DNA from: CAVSUR01 sp963846005
GTDB lineage: Bacteria > Actinomycetota > Actinomycetes > Streptosporangiales > Streptosporangiaceae
DNA: 64,000 nucleotides
NCBI GenBank assembly: GCA_963846005.1
Contig: CAWJUH010000001.1
Span: 1,240,001-1,304,000 of the forward strand
Direction: 5' to 3'
Below the pieces are notes generated by a model that saw only the letters and a list, made by a program, of their open reading frames with translations, was not told the origin of the DNA and ran no database searches. Position numbers and translations under genes: made by a program. Shown piece after piece: positions 1 to 8,056 of this stretch. The first letter of the stretch is position 1, and each line of letters starts with the position of its first letter.

Positions 1-1
1 C

Positions 2-181
2 GACGTCGCCTATCTGGCGGGAGTGGCGTCCATCGGCGCGAGCGTCACCGCCTGGACGCTGTCTCGCCGGATGGAGGACGCGCCCGGCGAGAAGGCCGAC
101 CGCTGGGGCATCTACGTCGGATTGTGGGCGCCGACGTTCATGGCGCTTGGCAACGCCATCAAGATCGACGAGACCAGCTGA
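2..181 (+). CDS. C-terminal end of a hypothetical membrane protein (5' truncated by window)
   Basis: An open frame enters from the left edge and stops with TGA at 179-181, giving 59 visible residues. The segment has two short hydrophobic stretches, one around an Ala/Gly/Val-rich run near its start and one around LWAPTFMALGNAI near its end, so it is probably the last part of a small integral membrane protein. It lies 58 bp upstream of the WhiB gene on the same strand. The family cannot be named from this fragment, and the start lies outside the window. Confidence 0.6.
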   Translation, partial: DVAYLAGVASIGASVTAWTLSRRMEDAPGEKADRWGIYVGLWAPTFMALGNAIKIDETS

Positions 182-239
182 GCGATAGCGCGGGCGCCCG
201 CCGCAGCCCGGGCCGGGCAGCAAGGCGCGAGGAGGAACG

Positions 240-602
240 TTGACCACCACTGCTCGGCGCGGGCGCAAGCCCGCGCAGGCCGGGCCCGCGTGGGCCCGGC
301 CGGTCCCCGGCCGGGTCTCGTGGCGCGAGAGCGCGGCCTGCCGTGACATCGAAACCGAGCTGTTCTTCCCGATCGGCAACAGCGGGCTGGCGGCCGCCGA
401 CGCCGAGTGGGCCAAGGGGATCTGCGCCCGCTGCCCGGTGCGCAAGCCCTGCCTGACCTATTCGCTCGCCACCGGCCAGCAGTACGGCATCTGGGGCGGC
501 TTGGACGAGGAGGAACGGCGCGGGCTGCGCCGCCAGTGGCAGCAGACGCACGCCTTGCCGGCCCTGCCGAAGGGCACTGAAACACCGCCCGAAGGGCACT
601 GA
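240..602 (+). CDS. WhiB-family iron-sulfur transcriptional regulator
   Basis: WhiB proteins bind a 4Fe-4S cluster and act with the primary sigma factor to control development, redox and antibiotic-response genes in actinobacteria. All hallmarks are visible in 120 residues: four cysteines (C34, C62, C65, C71, with the CxxC and C-x5-C spacing) and the GIWGG turn at 83-87, followed by a basic C-terminal tail. I chose the TTG start at 240 because GGAGGA lies a few bases upstream. The C-terminal end runs into a short tandem repeat, so the last few residues (TETPPEGH) may be unstable between strains. The exact Wbl subtype is not assigned. Confidence 0.93.
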   Translation: MTTTARRGRKPAQAGPAWARPVPGRVSWRESAACRDIETELFFPIGNSGLAAADAEWAKGICARCPVRKPCLTYSLATGQQYGIWGGLDEEERRGLRRQWQQTHALPALPKGTETPPEGH

Positions 603-625
603 AACACCGCCCGAAGGGCACTGAA
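569..625 (+). repeat. 22-bp tandem repeat, about 2.6 copies
   Basis: The unit GAAGGGCACTGAAACACCGC plus CC is repeated at 569-590, 591-612 and partly at 613-625. The unit length is not a multiple of three, so the stop codon of the WhiB gene (600-602) comes from the second copy read in a different phase from the first. Copy-number change would alter the WhiB tail. Confidence 0.85.
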
Positions 626-657
626 CGCGTCCTGTCCCGCGGGGACGGGCAGGAGTC

Positions 658-1416
658 TCAGGCCGGCGGGGGCGGCGGGAACGGCCCGCCGCGCCAGGCT
701 GGCCGCGGACGGGCGCCGCGGGTCACCTGGTAGGCGGCGCGGGCCAGCAGCCGGGCGGAGTCCAGCACCGGCAGCGGCGAGTCGGCCGGGCCGAGCAGCG
801 CCGGCAGCTCGGTGCAGGCGAGCGCGACCGCGTCGCAGCCGCGCTCCGCCAGCCGGGCGATCACGGCGGCGCAGGCGGCCCGGGACGCGGCGGTGAACAC
901 GCCGTTGACCAGCTCGGTGAAGATGATCTCGTCCACGGCGGCGCAGTCGGCGGCCGCGGGGATCTCGGCGGCGATGCCGCGGGCCGCGAGCGCCCGCGGG
1001 TACAGCGTGCTGGCGGCCAGGAACCGGGTGCCGAGGATGCCGACCCGGCGCCGCCCGTCGCGGGCCGCCTGGGCGGCGACCTCGGCGGCGATGTGCAGCC
1101 CGGGCAGCGCCAGCGGCGGCCCCGGGTGCTCCAGCGCCAGATGGGCGGTGTTGTCGGGGCAGGCGAAGAATTCAGCCCCCGCGGCGGCCAGCCGGGCCGC
1201 GCTGACCGCGAGCGTGCCGCGGACCGCCGCGTGGTCGCCGGCCTCCCAGGCGGCCATGCTGTAGCCGAAGGCGATGTAGTCGAGCGTCACGTCGGGGTGC
1301 TCGCCCGGTCCGAGCTCGCGGTGGCCCTGCTGGCAGAAGGCCAGGAAGCACAGCGCGGCGCCCTCGGTGCTGTGCGCGAGGATGCCGAGGTGCCCGCCGG
1401 GAGCGGGACTGCTCAC
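658..1416 (-). CDS. Aspartate/glutamate racemase family protein
   Basis: A 252-residue protein of the cofactor-independent Asp/Glu racemase superfamily, which inverts the alpha carbon of acidic amino acids (or related hydantoin-type substrates) with two cysteines acting as acid and base. Both cysteine motifs are present: ACPDNTAH (C86) and ALACTELPALLG (C201). The length matches the family. The GTG start at 1416 overlaps the stop of the small upstream gene by 4 bp (GTGA), which suggests translational coupling. The C-terminal tail is unusually rich in Pro/Gly. Substrate is not determined; aspartate racemase is the default guess. Confidence 0.85.
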   Translation of the reverse strand: MSSPAPGGHLGILAHSTEGAALCFLAFCQQGHRELGPGEHPDVTLDYIAFGYSMAAWEAGDHAAVRGTLAVSAARLAAAGAEFFACPDNTAHLALEHPGPPLALPGLHIAAEVAAQAARDGRRRVGILGTRFLAASTLYPRALAARGIAAEIPAAADCAAVDEIIFTELVNGVFTAASRAACAAVIARLAERGCDAVALACTELPALLGPADSPLPVLDSARLLARAAYQVTRGARPRPAWRGGPFPPPPPA

Positions 1417-1646
1417 GCGGGGACCGGACGCGGGCCGGCCAGCCGCTCCAGCTCCCGGGCCGCGGCCGCCCTGACCGCCGGGCCGGCCCCCGGGTCGGCG
1501 GCCAGGATGGCGAAGGCCAGCATGGCGGCCAGGCCGTCGGCCGCTTCCAGCTGCTGCGCCGCCGCCAGCCGGGTGGTGGCATCCGCGGCGGGATCGGCGG
1601 CCAGCTCGGCCAGTTGTCGCTGCGCGCCAGGGTCGTCGTCGTCCAT
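1413..1646 (-). CDS. Small hypothetical protein coupled to the racemase
   Basis: A 77-residue Ala/Leu-rich, probably all-helical protein (MDDDDPGAQRQL start) with no signal peptide or recognisable motif. Its stop overlaps the racemase start in a GTGA arrangement, so the two are almost certainly co-transcribed. An alternative in-frame ATG exists at 1682, but the start at 1646 gives the acidic N-terminus typical of a soluble protein. Function unknown; heat-like helical packing is possible but not shown. Confidence 0.6.
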   Translation of the reverse strand: MDDDDPGAQRQLAELAADPAADATTRLAAAQQLEAADGLAAMLAFAILAADPGAGPAVRAAAARELERLAGPRPVPA

Positions 1647-1751
1647 GGCCTGCCGGCTCTCTCGGGTGACTGCTGATCTCACGGTGACTGGAGAACACGA
1701 TACATCTCGAAAGCCGGAACGTCGAAGCGATATCCGGCGGCGGGCGCCGCT

Positions 1752-3041
1752 TTAGGCCGGGTCGAGGAAGGCGGTCAAGGCGGCGATCATCATCGCCGCG
1801 TCGGCGGCCCCGGTCAGCTCCCGCACCGAATGCATGGCCAGCGCCGGGTTGCCGACGTCGACCGTCGGCATGGCCAGGCCCGCGGCCACGATCGGGCCGA
1901 TCGTGGACCCGCTGCGCACGCCGCTGCGGTTGACGAAGAACTGGACCGGCACCCCGGCCTGCTCGGCGGCGAGCAGGAACGCGGCCTGGGTCGGCGCGGT
2001 CGTGCTGTAGTAGGCGTTCGCGCTGGTCTTGACGATCGGGCCGCCGCCGAGCTCGACCGGGTGCCCGGGCTCGTGCCGGTCGGCGTAGTTCGGGTGGGTG
2101 GCGTGCCCCATGTCCGCGGACACGTGCACCGAGGCCGCGACCGCGCGCAGGAAGTCCTCCCGGCCGCCGCCGCGGGCCAGCACGGTGCGCTCCAGCTGGC
2201 GGCCCAGCCAGGCGCCGCGCGCGCCGGTGGCCGACTGGCTGCCGATCTCCTCGTTGTCGAACAGCACCACGGCGCTGACGTGCCCGGCCGCCGGCTGCGC
2301 CGCGGCCGCGGACAGCGCGCTCACGCAGGCGTGCGAGCAGGCCAGGTCGTCCTGGCGGGCCGCGCTGACGAACTCCTCGGCGGCGCCGGCCAGCGTGCCG
2401 CCGGCCAGGTCGTAGGTCACGATGTCGTGGCTGAGCACGTCGCCGGGCGCGACGTCCAGCTCGGCGGCGAGGAAGCGGGCGAACCCGCCGGGATCCGGCT
2501 CGCCGAGCGACCAGACCGGCACCACGTGCTGCTGGGCGTCCAGCTTCAGCCCCTCGCGCACGCCCGGGTCGAGGTGGATGGCCAGCTGCGGGACCCGCAG
2601 CAGCGGGCGGTGCGCCCGCACCAGCCGGGCCTGCGGGCCGCCGGCCGCGCGCACCATCACCCGGCCGGCCAGCCCCAGGTCCCGGTCCAGCCAGGAGTTC
2701 AGCAGCGGGCCGCCGTACACCTCGACGCCGAGCTGGCGGAGCCCGGCCCGGCCGGTGTCGGGCCGGGGCTTGACCCGCAGCGCCGGGCTGTCGGTGTGCG
2801 CGCCGAGCAGGCGGAACGGCGCGCTCGCCGCGGCGCCCTCGGGCACGATCCAGGCGAACAGCGAGCCGCCATCGGTGACCGCGTACCGGCCGGGTCCCTG
2901 CGGCCAGGCGCCGGCCAGCCCGACCTCGGTGAACCCGGCCGCGGTCAGGCGGCCCAGCGCCGCCGCGGCGGCGTGGTAGGGCGACGGCGAGGCGTCGATG
3001 AAGCTGATCAGGTCCAGGGCGGTATCGCGCGGGCTGGTCAT
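1752..3041 (-). CDS. M18 family aminopeptidase (PepC/aspartyl-aminopeptidase type)
   Basis: A 429-residue metalloaminopeptidase that uses two zinc ions to remove N-terminal residues (often acidic) from peptides in the cytoplasm. The zinc and catalytic motifs are visible: GAHTDSPALRVKP (H82, D84), the FDNEEIGSQ motif (D262, E264-E265), and near the C-terminus the HPVELGGGPIVKTSANAYY segment. The length fits the family. The ATG at 3041 begins MTSPRDTALDLISFIDASPSPYH, which aligns with the normal N-terminus; longer in-frame starts upstream lack similarity. It is divergent from the gene starting near 3130, with which it shares a short promoter region. Confidence 0.92.
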   Translation of the reverse strand: MTSPRDTALDLISFIDASPSPYHAAAAALGRLTAAGFTEVGLAGAWPQGPGRYAVTDGGSLFAWIVPEGAAASAPFRLLGAHTDSPALRVKPRPDTGRAGLRQLGVEVYGGPLLNSWLDRDLGLAGRVMVRAAGGPQARLVRAHRPLLRVPQLAIHLDPGVREGLKLDAQQHVVPVWSLGEPDPGGFARFLAAELDVAPGDVLSHDIVTYDLAGGTLAGAAEEFVSAARQDDLACSHACVSALSAAAAQPAAGHVSAVVLFDNEEIGSQSATGARGAWLGRQLERTVLARGGGREDFLRAVAASVHVSADMGHATHPNYADRHEPGHPVELGGGPIVKTSANAYYSTTAPTQAAFLLAAEQAGVPVQFFVNRSGVRSGSTIGPIVAAGLAMPTVDVGNPALAMHSVRELTGAADAAMMIAALTAFLDPA

Positions 3042-3129
3042 GGTGCCATCCTCGCGCGGCAGCGCCGCGGGCCGGGGACCGGGGCGCGGGCCGGGGAACG
3101 GGCGCGGGCCGCCTTTGCCGCCGGCCGCG

Positions 3130-3579
3130 ATGACCCGCCACGATGAGCAGGTGACCTCACGCCAGCTCGCGGTGCAGCGCCGGGTGCAGAAGCACCTGCT
3201 GAACCCGGGGATGCGCGCGGCGATCCAGGCCGGCCTGGTGCCGCGGATGTTCGCCCTGGTGGAGACCACGGGCCGGCGCACCGGCCGGCCGCGGCGGACG
3301 CCGGTCACCGTGACCAGGGACGGCCGGGCGGTCTGGCTGGTGGCCGAGCACGGCCGCGAGTCCGGCTACGTGCGCAACATCGCGGCCAGTCCCCGGGTCC
3401 GGGTCATGATCGGGCGGCGATGGCTGGCGGGCACAGCGGCGCTGCTGGACAGCGACGACGCCTGGGCCCGGCGGCGCGAGATCGACCGCAGCCACGGCTG
3501 GATGGGCCGGGCGGACGGGGCGATCTTCCGCGCCGCGGCGGGCACGCCGCTGACGATCCGGGTCGACCTCGACCGCTAG
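3130..3579 (+). CDS. Deazaflavin (F420)-dependent nitroreductase-family protein
   Basis: A 149-residue single-domain split-beta-barrel protein of the Ddn-like family; members bind F420H2 or a flavin and reduce diverse substrates. The family signature is visible: the TTGRRTGRPRRTPV segment, then WLVAEHGRESGYVRNIAASPRVRV, the usual glycine-rich and NIxxxPxV positions. ATG 3130 is taken; GTG 3151 is a reasonable shorter start. It lies divergent to the M18 peptidase and 57 bp before purU on the same strand. The physiological substrate is unknown. Confidence 0.85.
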   Translation: MTRHDEQVTSRQLAVQRRVQKHLLNPGMRAAIQAGLVPRMFALVETTGRRTGRPRRTPVTVTRDGRAVWLVAEHGRESGYVRNIAASPRVRVMIGRRWLAGTAALLDSDDAWARRREIDRSHGWMGRADGAIFRAAAGTPLTIRVDLDR

Positions 3580-3636
3580 CCAGATGGCCTAGGCTGCCTG
3601 CTTGCGCGGCGGGCCGGCCGCCGCGCGGGAAGAGGC

Positions 3637-4527
3637 ATGGGACCCGTGACATCGCAGCCCGAAGCGCCGCGTGCAGGCGACTACGTGCTCACGCTGTCGG
3701 TCAGGGACCAGCCCGGGATGGTCTACGCCGTGGCCAGGTTCTTGTTCGAGCGCGGCTGCAACATCGTCGAGAGCCACCAGTTCAACGACCGCGAAGCGGG
3801 CATGTTCTTCATGCGGCTGCAGTTCGAGGGCGTACCCGGCGCGTTCGCGGGCCTGGGCCGGCTGCGCGCCGAGTTCGGCTCGGTGGCCGGCCCGTTGCGG
3901 ATGTCGTGGCGGTTCATCGCCGCCGCGCGCAAGCAGCGGGTGCTGATCATGGTGAGCCGGTACGGCCATTGCCTCAACGACCTGCTGTACCGGGCCAGCG
4001 CCGGCGGCCTGAACATCGACGTGGCCGCGGTGGTCTCCAATCACCGGGACCTGGAGCCGATGGCGGCCCGGCACGGCGTGCCGTTCCACCACATCCCGGT
4101 GACCCCGCAGGCCAAGCCGCACGCCGAGCAGCAGCTGCTGGGGCTGCTCGGCGGGCTGGACATCGACCTGATCGTGCTGGCCCGCTACATGCAGATCCTG
4201 TCCGACGAGCTGTGCGACCGGCTGGCCGGCCGGGCCATCAACATCCACCACTCGATGCTGCCGAGCTTCAAGGGCGCCCGGCCCTACCACCAGGCCTACC
4301 AGCGGGGCGTGAAGCTGGTCGGCGCCACCGCGCACTACGTGACCTCCGACCTGGACGAGGGCCCGATCATCGAGCAGGAGGTGGCCCGGGTGGATCACAC
4401 CATGACCGCGGCCGACGTCACCGCGCTCGGCCGCGACACCGAGTGCCTGGCCCTGGCCCGGGCGGTCCGCTGGCACACCGAGAACCGGGTCGTCCTCGAC
4501 GGCCGCCGCACGCTGGTGTTCCGCTGA
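3637..4527 (+). CDS. purU: Formyltetrahydrofolate deformylase
   Basis: PurU hydrolyses 10-formyl-THF to formate and THF, balancing the one-carbon pool and supplying formate to purine synthesis. The 296-residue protein has an N-terminal ACT regulatory domain (about residues 14-90) and a formyltransferase catalytic domain (about 100-290). The catalytic triad motif is present: N202 and H204 in INIHHSMLPSFKGARPYHQA and D240 in DLDEGPIIEQEV. Length and order are standard for the family. ATG 3637 is used; GTG 3646 would remove three residues. No frameshift or odd feature is seen. Confidence 0.96.
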   Translation: MGPVTSQPEAPRAGDYVLTLSVRDQPGMVYAVARFLFERGCNIVESHQFNDREAGMFFMRLQFEGVPGAFAGLGRLRAEFGSVAGPLRMSWRFIAAARKQRVLIMVSRYGHCLNDLLYRASAGGLNIDVAAVVSNHRDLEPMAARHGVPFHHIPVTPQAKPHAEQQLLGLLGGLDIDLIVLARYMQILSDELCDRLAGRAINIHHSMLPSFKGARPYHQAYQRGVKLVGATAHYVTSDLDEGPIIEQEVARVDHTMTAADVTALGRDTECLALARAVRWHTENRVVLDGRRTLVFR

Positions 4528-4693
4528 TGGCGGCCGCGGCGGCGGTTGCGGGCGCCCGGCCCGGGCGCTGAGCGGCCGCTGCGCCCCGGCTGCGCCTGGC
4601 CCGCACCGCTGCGAAGGGGCCAGGTCCAGATCGGCTTCTGGCTGATCAACGGCGTTGTCCGGGGCCAGCCTGCAGCCTTCCGGCAGACCTTGT

Positions 4694-4775
4694 GAGCCAT
4701 AAACGGTGCCAGCTTGTGCCATCCTGCCCGTCTCCCGCTTGTGCTCGTGCCATCTGTGTGCCATATTTGTGCCAT
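4694..4775 (+). promoter_or_regulatory. Helically phased GTGCCAT direct repeats (candidate operator)
   Basis: GTGCCAT occurs at 4716-4722, 4747-4753, 4758-4764 and 4769-4775, with near-copies GTGCCAG at 4706 and GAGCCAT at 4694. Start-to-start spacings are 12, 10, 31, 11 and 11 bp, i.e. one or three helical turns. The last copy overlaps the ATG of the HicB-like gene. Tandem direct repeats on one face of the helix are how ribbon-helix-helix proteins bind, and the first gene encodes such a protein, so autoregulation is inferred. Confidence 0.65.
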
Positions 4776-5282
4776 GGACCTGACGCCGTACGTATCCAAG
4801 CTCAGCGCCGAGCTGGCGGTCGCCGCCGGGGCAGGCGGCGAGGACGCCCGCGCGCTCGCCGAGCGCCTCATCGCGCCGCTCGACTCGGCCGTCCGGCTCA
4901 CGCTGCTGGAGGCGCTGTCCGACGCGGCCGGCGAGATCACCACGGACCTCGCGCCCGGCTCGGTCGAGCTGCGCCTGCGCGGCCGTGAGCCCAGCTTCAC
5001 CGTCACCCCGCCGCCCGCCGCCGAGCCGGCGGCGGCTGCCCCGGCCGCCGCCGCGGCCACGCCGCCCGTTGCCGACACCGACGACGGTGCGATGGCCCGG
5101 CTCAACGTGCGCCTGCCCGAGCAGCTGAAGGCGCGGATCGAGGACGCCGCGGCCCGGGAGAGGATTTCCGCCAACGTCTGGCTGGTGCGCGCCGCCGCGG
5201 CCGCGCTGGACAGCACCTCCGCCCGCCGGCCGCCAGCCAGGCCGGCGCCGGCAGCCAGCAGTTCACCGGCTGGGTCCGCTGA
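4774..5282 (+). pseudogene. HicB-like ribbon-helix-helix protein, C-terminus apparently frameshifted
   Basis: Starting MDLTPYVSKL at 4774, the protein has an N-terminal helical domain (about residues 1-85), an Ala/Pro linker (about 88-108) and an Arc/HicB-type ribbon-helix-helix domain (ARLNVRLPEQLKARIEDAAA...) with a C-terminal helix. In the initial frame there is no stop until 5850, deep inside the next gene. In another frame the sequence ends SQQFTGWVR followed by TGA at 5280-5282, which is the tail typical of this actinobacterial family. A one-base indel between about 5215 and 5240 therefore either breaks the gene or is a sequence error. It heads an operon with DUF4097 and ABC genes and probably binds the upstream repeats. 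Confidence 0.8.
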
Positions 5283-5332
5283 CCCGGCTATCCGTCGCAC
5301 GCCGTCAAGAAAGCCGCCTGAAGGGGACAGCC

Positions 5333-6205
5333 ATGCCCGAATTCGACACGCCGCAGCCGATCGCCATCACCGTCGACGTGTTCCTCGGCGAGGTCACGAT
5401 CGTCGCCTCGGACCGCAGCGACACCCTCGTGGAGGTCCGGCCCTCCGATCCGGCCAAGAAGGCCGACGTCCGCGCCGCGCAGGAGACCGCGGTCAGTTTC
5501 GCCGCCGGCCAGCTGACCGTGCAGGGGCCGGGAGGGTGGCGGATGTACGCCCCGCCCAGCGCATGGCGCACCCCGTCGGTCCAGGTGACCATGGAAGTGC
5601 CTGCCGGCTCCCGGCTGCGCGGCACCTCCCACATGTGCCGGTTCCTGGTCACCGGCGAGCTCGGCCAGTGCGAGCTGAAGACCTCCGCAGGCGACCTGCA
5701 GCTGGACAAGGCGGGCCCGCTGGAGCTGCAGACCGCCGGCAACATCACGGTCGACCAGGTGGTGAGCCGGGCGACCATCACCACCAGCACCGGCATCGTG
5801 CGCATCCGCCAGATCGACGGCAGCGCGGTCGTGAAGAACTCCAACGGTGACAGCACGATCCGCGAAGTGGCCGGCGACCTGCGGGTGAACGCCGCCAACG
5901 GCAACATCACGGTCGAGCGCCCATGCGGCTCGGTGACCGCGAAGACCGCCAACGGCAACATCCGCATCGGCGATGCGGCCCGCGGCACCCTGCACCTGGA
6001 GACGTCGGTCGGCGAGCTGGAGGTGGGCATCCACCCGGGCAGCGCCGCGTACCTGGACGTCCAGGCCAGGCACGGCGCCCTGCAGAACCTGATGGAAGCC
6101 GCTGACCAGCCGGCCGAACACGAGGAAACCGTGCACGTCTACGCGCGCAATTCCTTCGGCAACATCATCATCCGGCGCGCCACCGCCGTTGAGGGAATCC
6201 GCTGA
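5333..6205 (+). CDS. DUF4097-family beta-repeat protein
   Basis: A 290-residue protein with the repetitive right-handed beta-solenoid pattern of DUF4097 (short strands such as LQTAGNITVDQVV, ITTSTGIVRIRQIDG, VVKNSNGDSTIREVAG, KTANGNIRIGDAARG). No signal peptide or membrane segment is visible, so it is probably cytoplasmic. ATG 5333 has AAGGGGAC a few bases upstream. It lies 50 bp after the HicB-like gene and 22 bp before the ABC ATPase, indicating one operon. In this arrangement it is likely an accessory or sensor partner of the exporter; no biochemical role is established. Confidence 0.88.
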   Translation: MPEFDTPQPIAITVDVFLGEVTIVASDRSDTLVEVRPSDPAKKADVRAAQETAVSFAAGQLTVQGPGGWRMYAPPSAWRTPSVQVTMEVPAGSRLRGTSHMCRFLVTGELGQCELKTSAGDLQLDKAGPLELQTAGNITVDQVVSRATITTSTGIVRIRQIDGSAVVKNSNGDSTIREVAGDLRVNAANGNITVERPCGSVTAKTANGNIRIGDAARGTLHLETSVGELEVGIHPGSAAYLDVQARHGALQNLMEAADQPAEHEETVHVYARNSFGNIIIRRATAVEGIR

Positions 6206-6227
6206 ATGTGCGAAAGGGATAAAGGAA

Positions 6228-7205
6228 ATGAGCATGCCGTCTTCAGCTATCGCCGTGCGCGGATTGCGGAAATCATTCCGGGACAAGATCGTGCTCGACG
6301 GCATTGACCTGGACATCAAGGAGGGCACGGTCTTCTCGCTGCTCGGCCCGAACGGGGCCGGGAAGACCACGACCGTGCGCATCCTGTCCACGCTGAGCAG
6401 GCCGGACGCCGGCCAGGCCCGGATTGCCGGGAAGGACCTGGCCCGGGAGCCGGGCGCGGTGCGGGCCTCGATCGGCGTCACCGGGCAGGCCGCCGCCGTG
6501 GACGGATTGCTGACCGGTTTCGAGAACCTGGTGCTGATGGGCCGCCTGCACCACCTGGGCCAGCGCGAATCGCGCCGGCGGGCCACCGGGCTGCTGGAGA
6601 AATTCGACCTGACCGAGGCGGCGGGAAAGTCGCTCGCCACCTATTCCGGCGGCATGCGGCGCAGGCTGGACCTGGCCATGACGCTGGCCGGCCAGCCGCG
6701 GATCATCTTCCTGGACGAGCCGACCGCCGGGCTCGACCCGCGCAGCAGGCGCACCATGTGGCAGATCATCCGCGACCTGGTCCGGCAGGACGACGTCACG
6801 GTCTTCCTCACCACGCAGTACCTGGAGGAAGCCGACCAGCTCGCCGACCGGATCGCGGTGCTGGACCAGGGCAGGCTCGTCGCCGAGGGCACCCCGGCCG
6901 AGCTGAAGCAGCTGGTTCCCGGCGGCCACGTGAGCCTGCGCTTCACCGGCACCGGCGAACTCAGCCTGGCCGCCCGGACCCTCGGCGCGGGCCGCCGGGA
7001 CGAGCAGGAACTGACCCTGCAGGTGCCCAGCGACGGCGGGGTCCGTTCCCTGTACTCGCTGCTGGACCAGCTCAACCGGGCGAACCTCGAGCCGGCCGAG
7101 CTCACCATGCACACGCCCGGCCTGGACGACGTCTTCCTCGCCCTGACCGGCCGCCAGGACCGCTCCCCCGCCGCCTCGATCACCGAAACCGGAGCAGACC
7201 GATGA
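6228..7205 (+). CDS. DrrA-type ABC transporter ATP-binding protein
   Basis: A 325-residue ABC ATPase of the daunorubicin-resistance (DrrA) subfamily. Walker A is GPNGAGKTT (40-48), the signature SGGMRRR begins at 140, Walker B is IIFLDEP (159-165), and the switch position reads TTQYLEEAD with Gln197 replacing His, as is common in DrrA. A C-terminal DUF4162-like extension follows. ATG 6228 is chosen (AAAGGGAT upstream); ATG 6234 is possible. Its stop overlaps the permease start by 4 bp (ATGA), so both are made together to form an exporter. Substrate unknown. Confidence 0.93.
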   Translation: MSMPSSAIAVRGLRKSFRDKIVLDGIDLDIKEGTVFSLLGPNGAGKTTTVRILSTLSRPDAGQARIAGKDLAREPGAVRASIGVTGQAAAVDGLLTGFENLVLMGRLHHLGQRESRRRATGLLEKFDLTEAAGKSLATYSGGMRRRLDLAMTLAGQPRIIFLDEPTAGLDPRSRRTMWQIIRDLVRQDDVTVFLTTQYLEEADQLADRIAVLDQGRLVAEGTPAELKQLVPGGHVSLRFTGTGELSLAARTLGAGRRDEQELTLQVPSDGGVRSLYSLLDQLNRANLEPAELTMHTPGLDDVFLALTGRQDRSPAASITETGADR

Positions 7206-7969
7206 CCGCCTACGTCCTGACCGACACCCGCACGCTGCTGCACCGCAACCTGATGCACGCCCTGCGCTACCCCGCCATGTCGCTGAGCACGCTGCTGATG
7301 CCGCTGATCTTCCTGCTGCTGTTCAGGTACGCGTTCGGCAACGCGCTCGGGCACGGCATCGGCGGCAGCTACATCAACTACCTGACCCCGGGCATGCTGA
7401 TCATGACGAGCACAGCGAGCATGGTGGGCACGTCCGTGGCCGTGTGCACGGACATGACCGAGGGCATCGTGGACCGGCTGCGGTCCATGTCGATCTCCCG
7501 GTTCGCGCTGCTGGCCGGCCACGTGCTGGGCAACGTGATCCAGACCTTGCTGAGCATGGGCGTGCTGCTCGGGGTCGCGGTGGCCATCGGCTTCCGGCCG
7601 GACGCGAACGCGCTGGACTGGCTGGGCGCCATCGGCATCGCCGCGCTGACCGCCTGGGCGATGACGTGGGTGGCCATGGCCATGGGCCTGTCCGCCAGGG
7701 CCCCGGAGGGCGCGAGCAACCTGCCGATGCCGCTGATCCTGCTGCCGTTCCTGAGCAGCGCGTTCGTGCCGGCCGCGTCGATGAGCCCGGGATTGCGGCA
7801 GTTCGCCGAGTACCAGCCGTTCACGCCGATCACCGAGACGCTGCGCGGCCTGCTGCTGGGCACGCACATCGGGACCGGCTGGATCACCGCGGTGGCCTGG
7901 TGCCTGGGGCTGACCGTGGCCGGCTACGCGGCATCGCGCCGGCTGTTCGACCGGCGCGCCGAGCTCTGA
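7202..7969 (+). CDS. DrrB-type ABC-2 permease
   Basis: A 255-residue integral membrane protein with about six hydrophobic segments (MSLSTLLMPLIFLLLF, LTPGMLIMTSTASM, LSMGVLLGVAVAI, WLGAIGIAALTAWAMTW, MPLILLPFLSSAFVP, WITAVAWCLGLTVAG) and the ABC-2 family QPFTPITETLRGLLLG region near the C-terminus. It overlaps the ATPase gene by 4 bp and is the last gene of the operon beginning with the HicB-like protein. It is the last backbone gene before the duplicated tRNA-Pro end at 8009. Confidence 0.93.
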   Translation: MTAYVLTDTRTLLHRNLMHALRYPAMSLSTLLMPLIFLLLFRYAFGNALGHGIGGSYINYLTPGMLIMTSTASMVGTSVAVCTDMTEGIVDRLRSMSISRFALLAGHVLGNVIQTLLSMGVLLGVAVAIGFRPDANALDWLGAIGIAALTAWAMTWVAMAMGLSARAPEGASNLPMPLILLPFLSSAFVPAASMSPGLRQFAEYQPFTPITETLRGLLLGTHIGTGWITAVAWCLGLTVAGYAASRRLFDRRAEL

Positions 7970-8008
7970 CCGGCCGCCGGGTGCCGCCGGTGCTGCCGGG
8001 TGCTCGTG

Positions 8009-8056
8009 AGTCGGGATGGCCGGATTCGAACCGGCGGCCTCCTGCTCCCAAAGCAG
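8009..8056 (-). other. att site: duplicated 3' half of tRNA-Pro
   Basis: These 48 bp match 44669-44716 with only two differences. They comprise, on the minus strand, the anticodon loop and 3' stem, variable loop, T arm and acceptor 3' strand of tRNA-Pro, in the same orientation as the intact gene at 44671-44745. The match ends abruptly inside the anticodon arm at 8056/8057. This is the classic signature of tyrosine-recombinase integration into a tRNA gene. It is not a functional tRNA because the 5' half is missing. Confidence 0.9.

Noticed and set aside
658..3141. A single 827-codon minus-strand frame spanning racemase, small gene and peptidase
   Set aside because: Most of it is an arginine/proline-rich shadow frame; the real genes are in other frames except at the racemase end.
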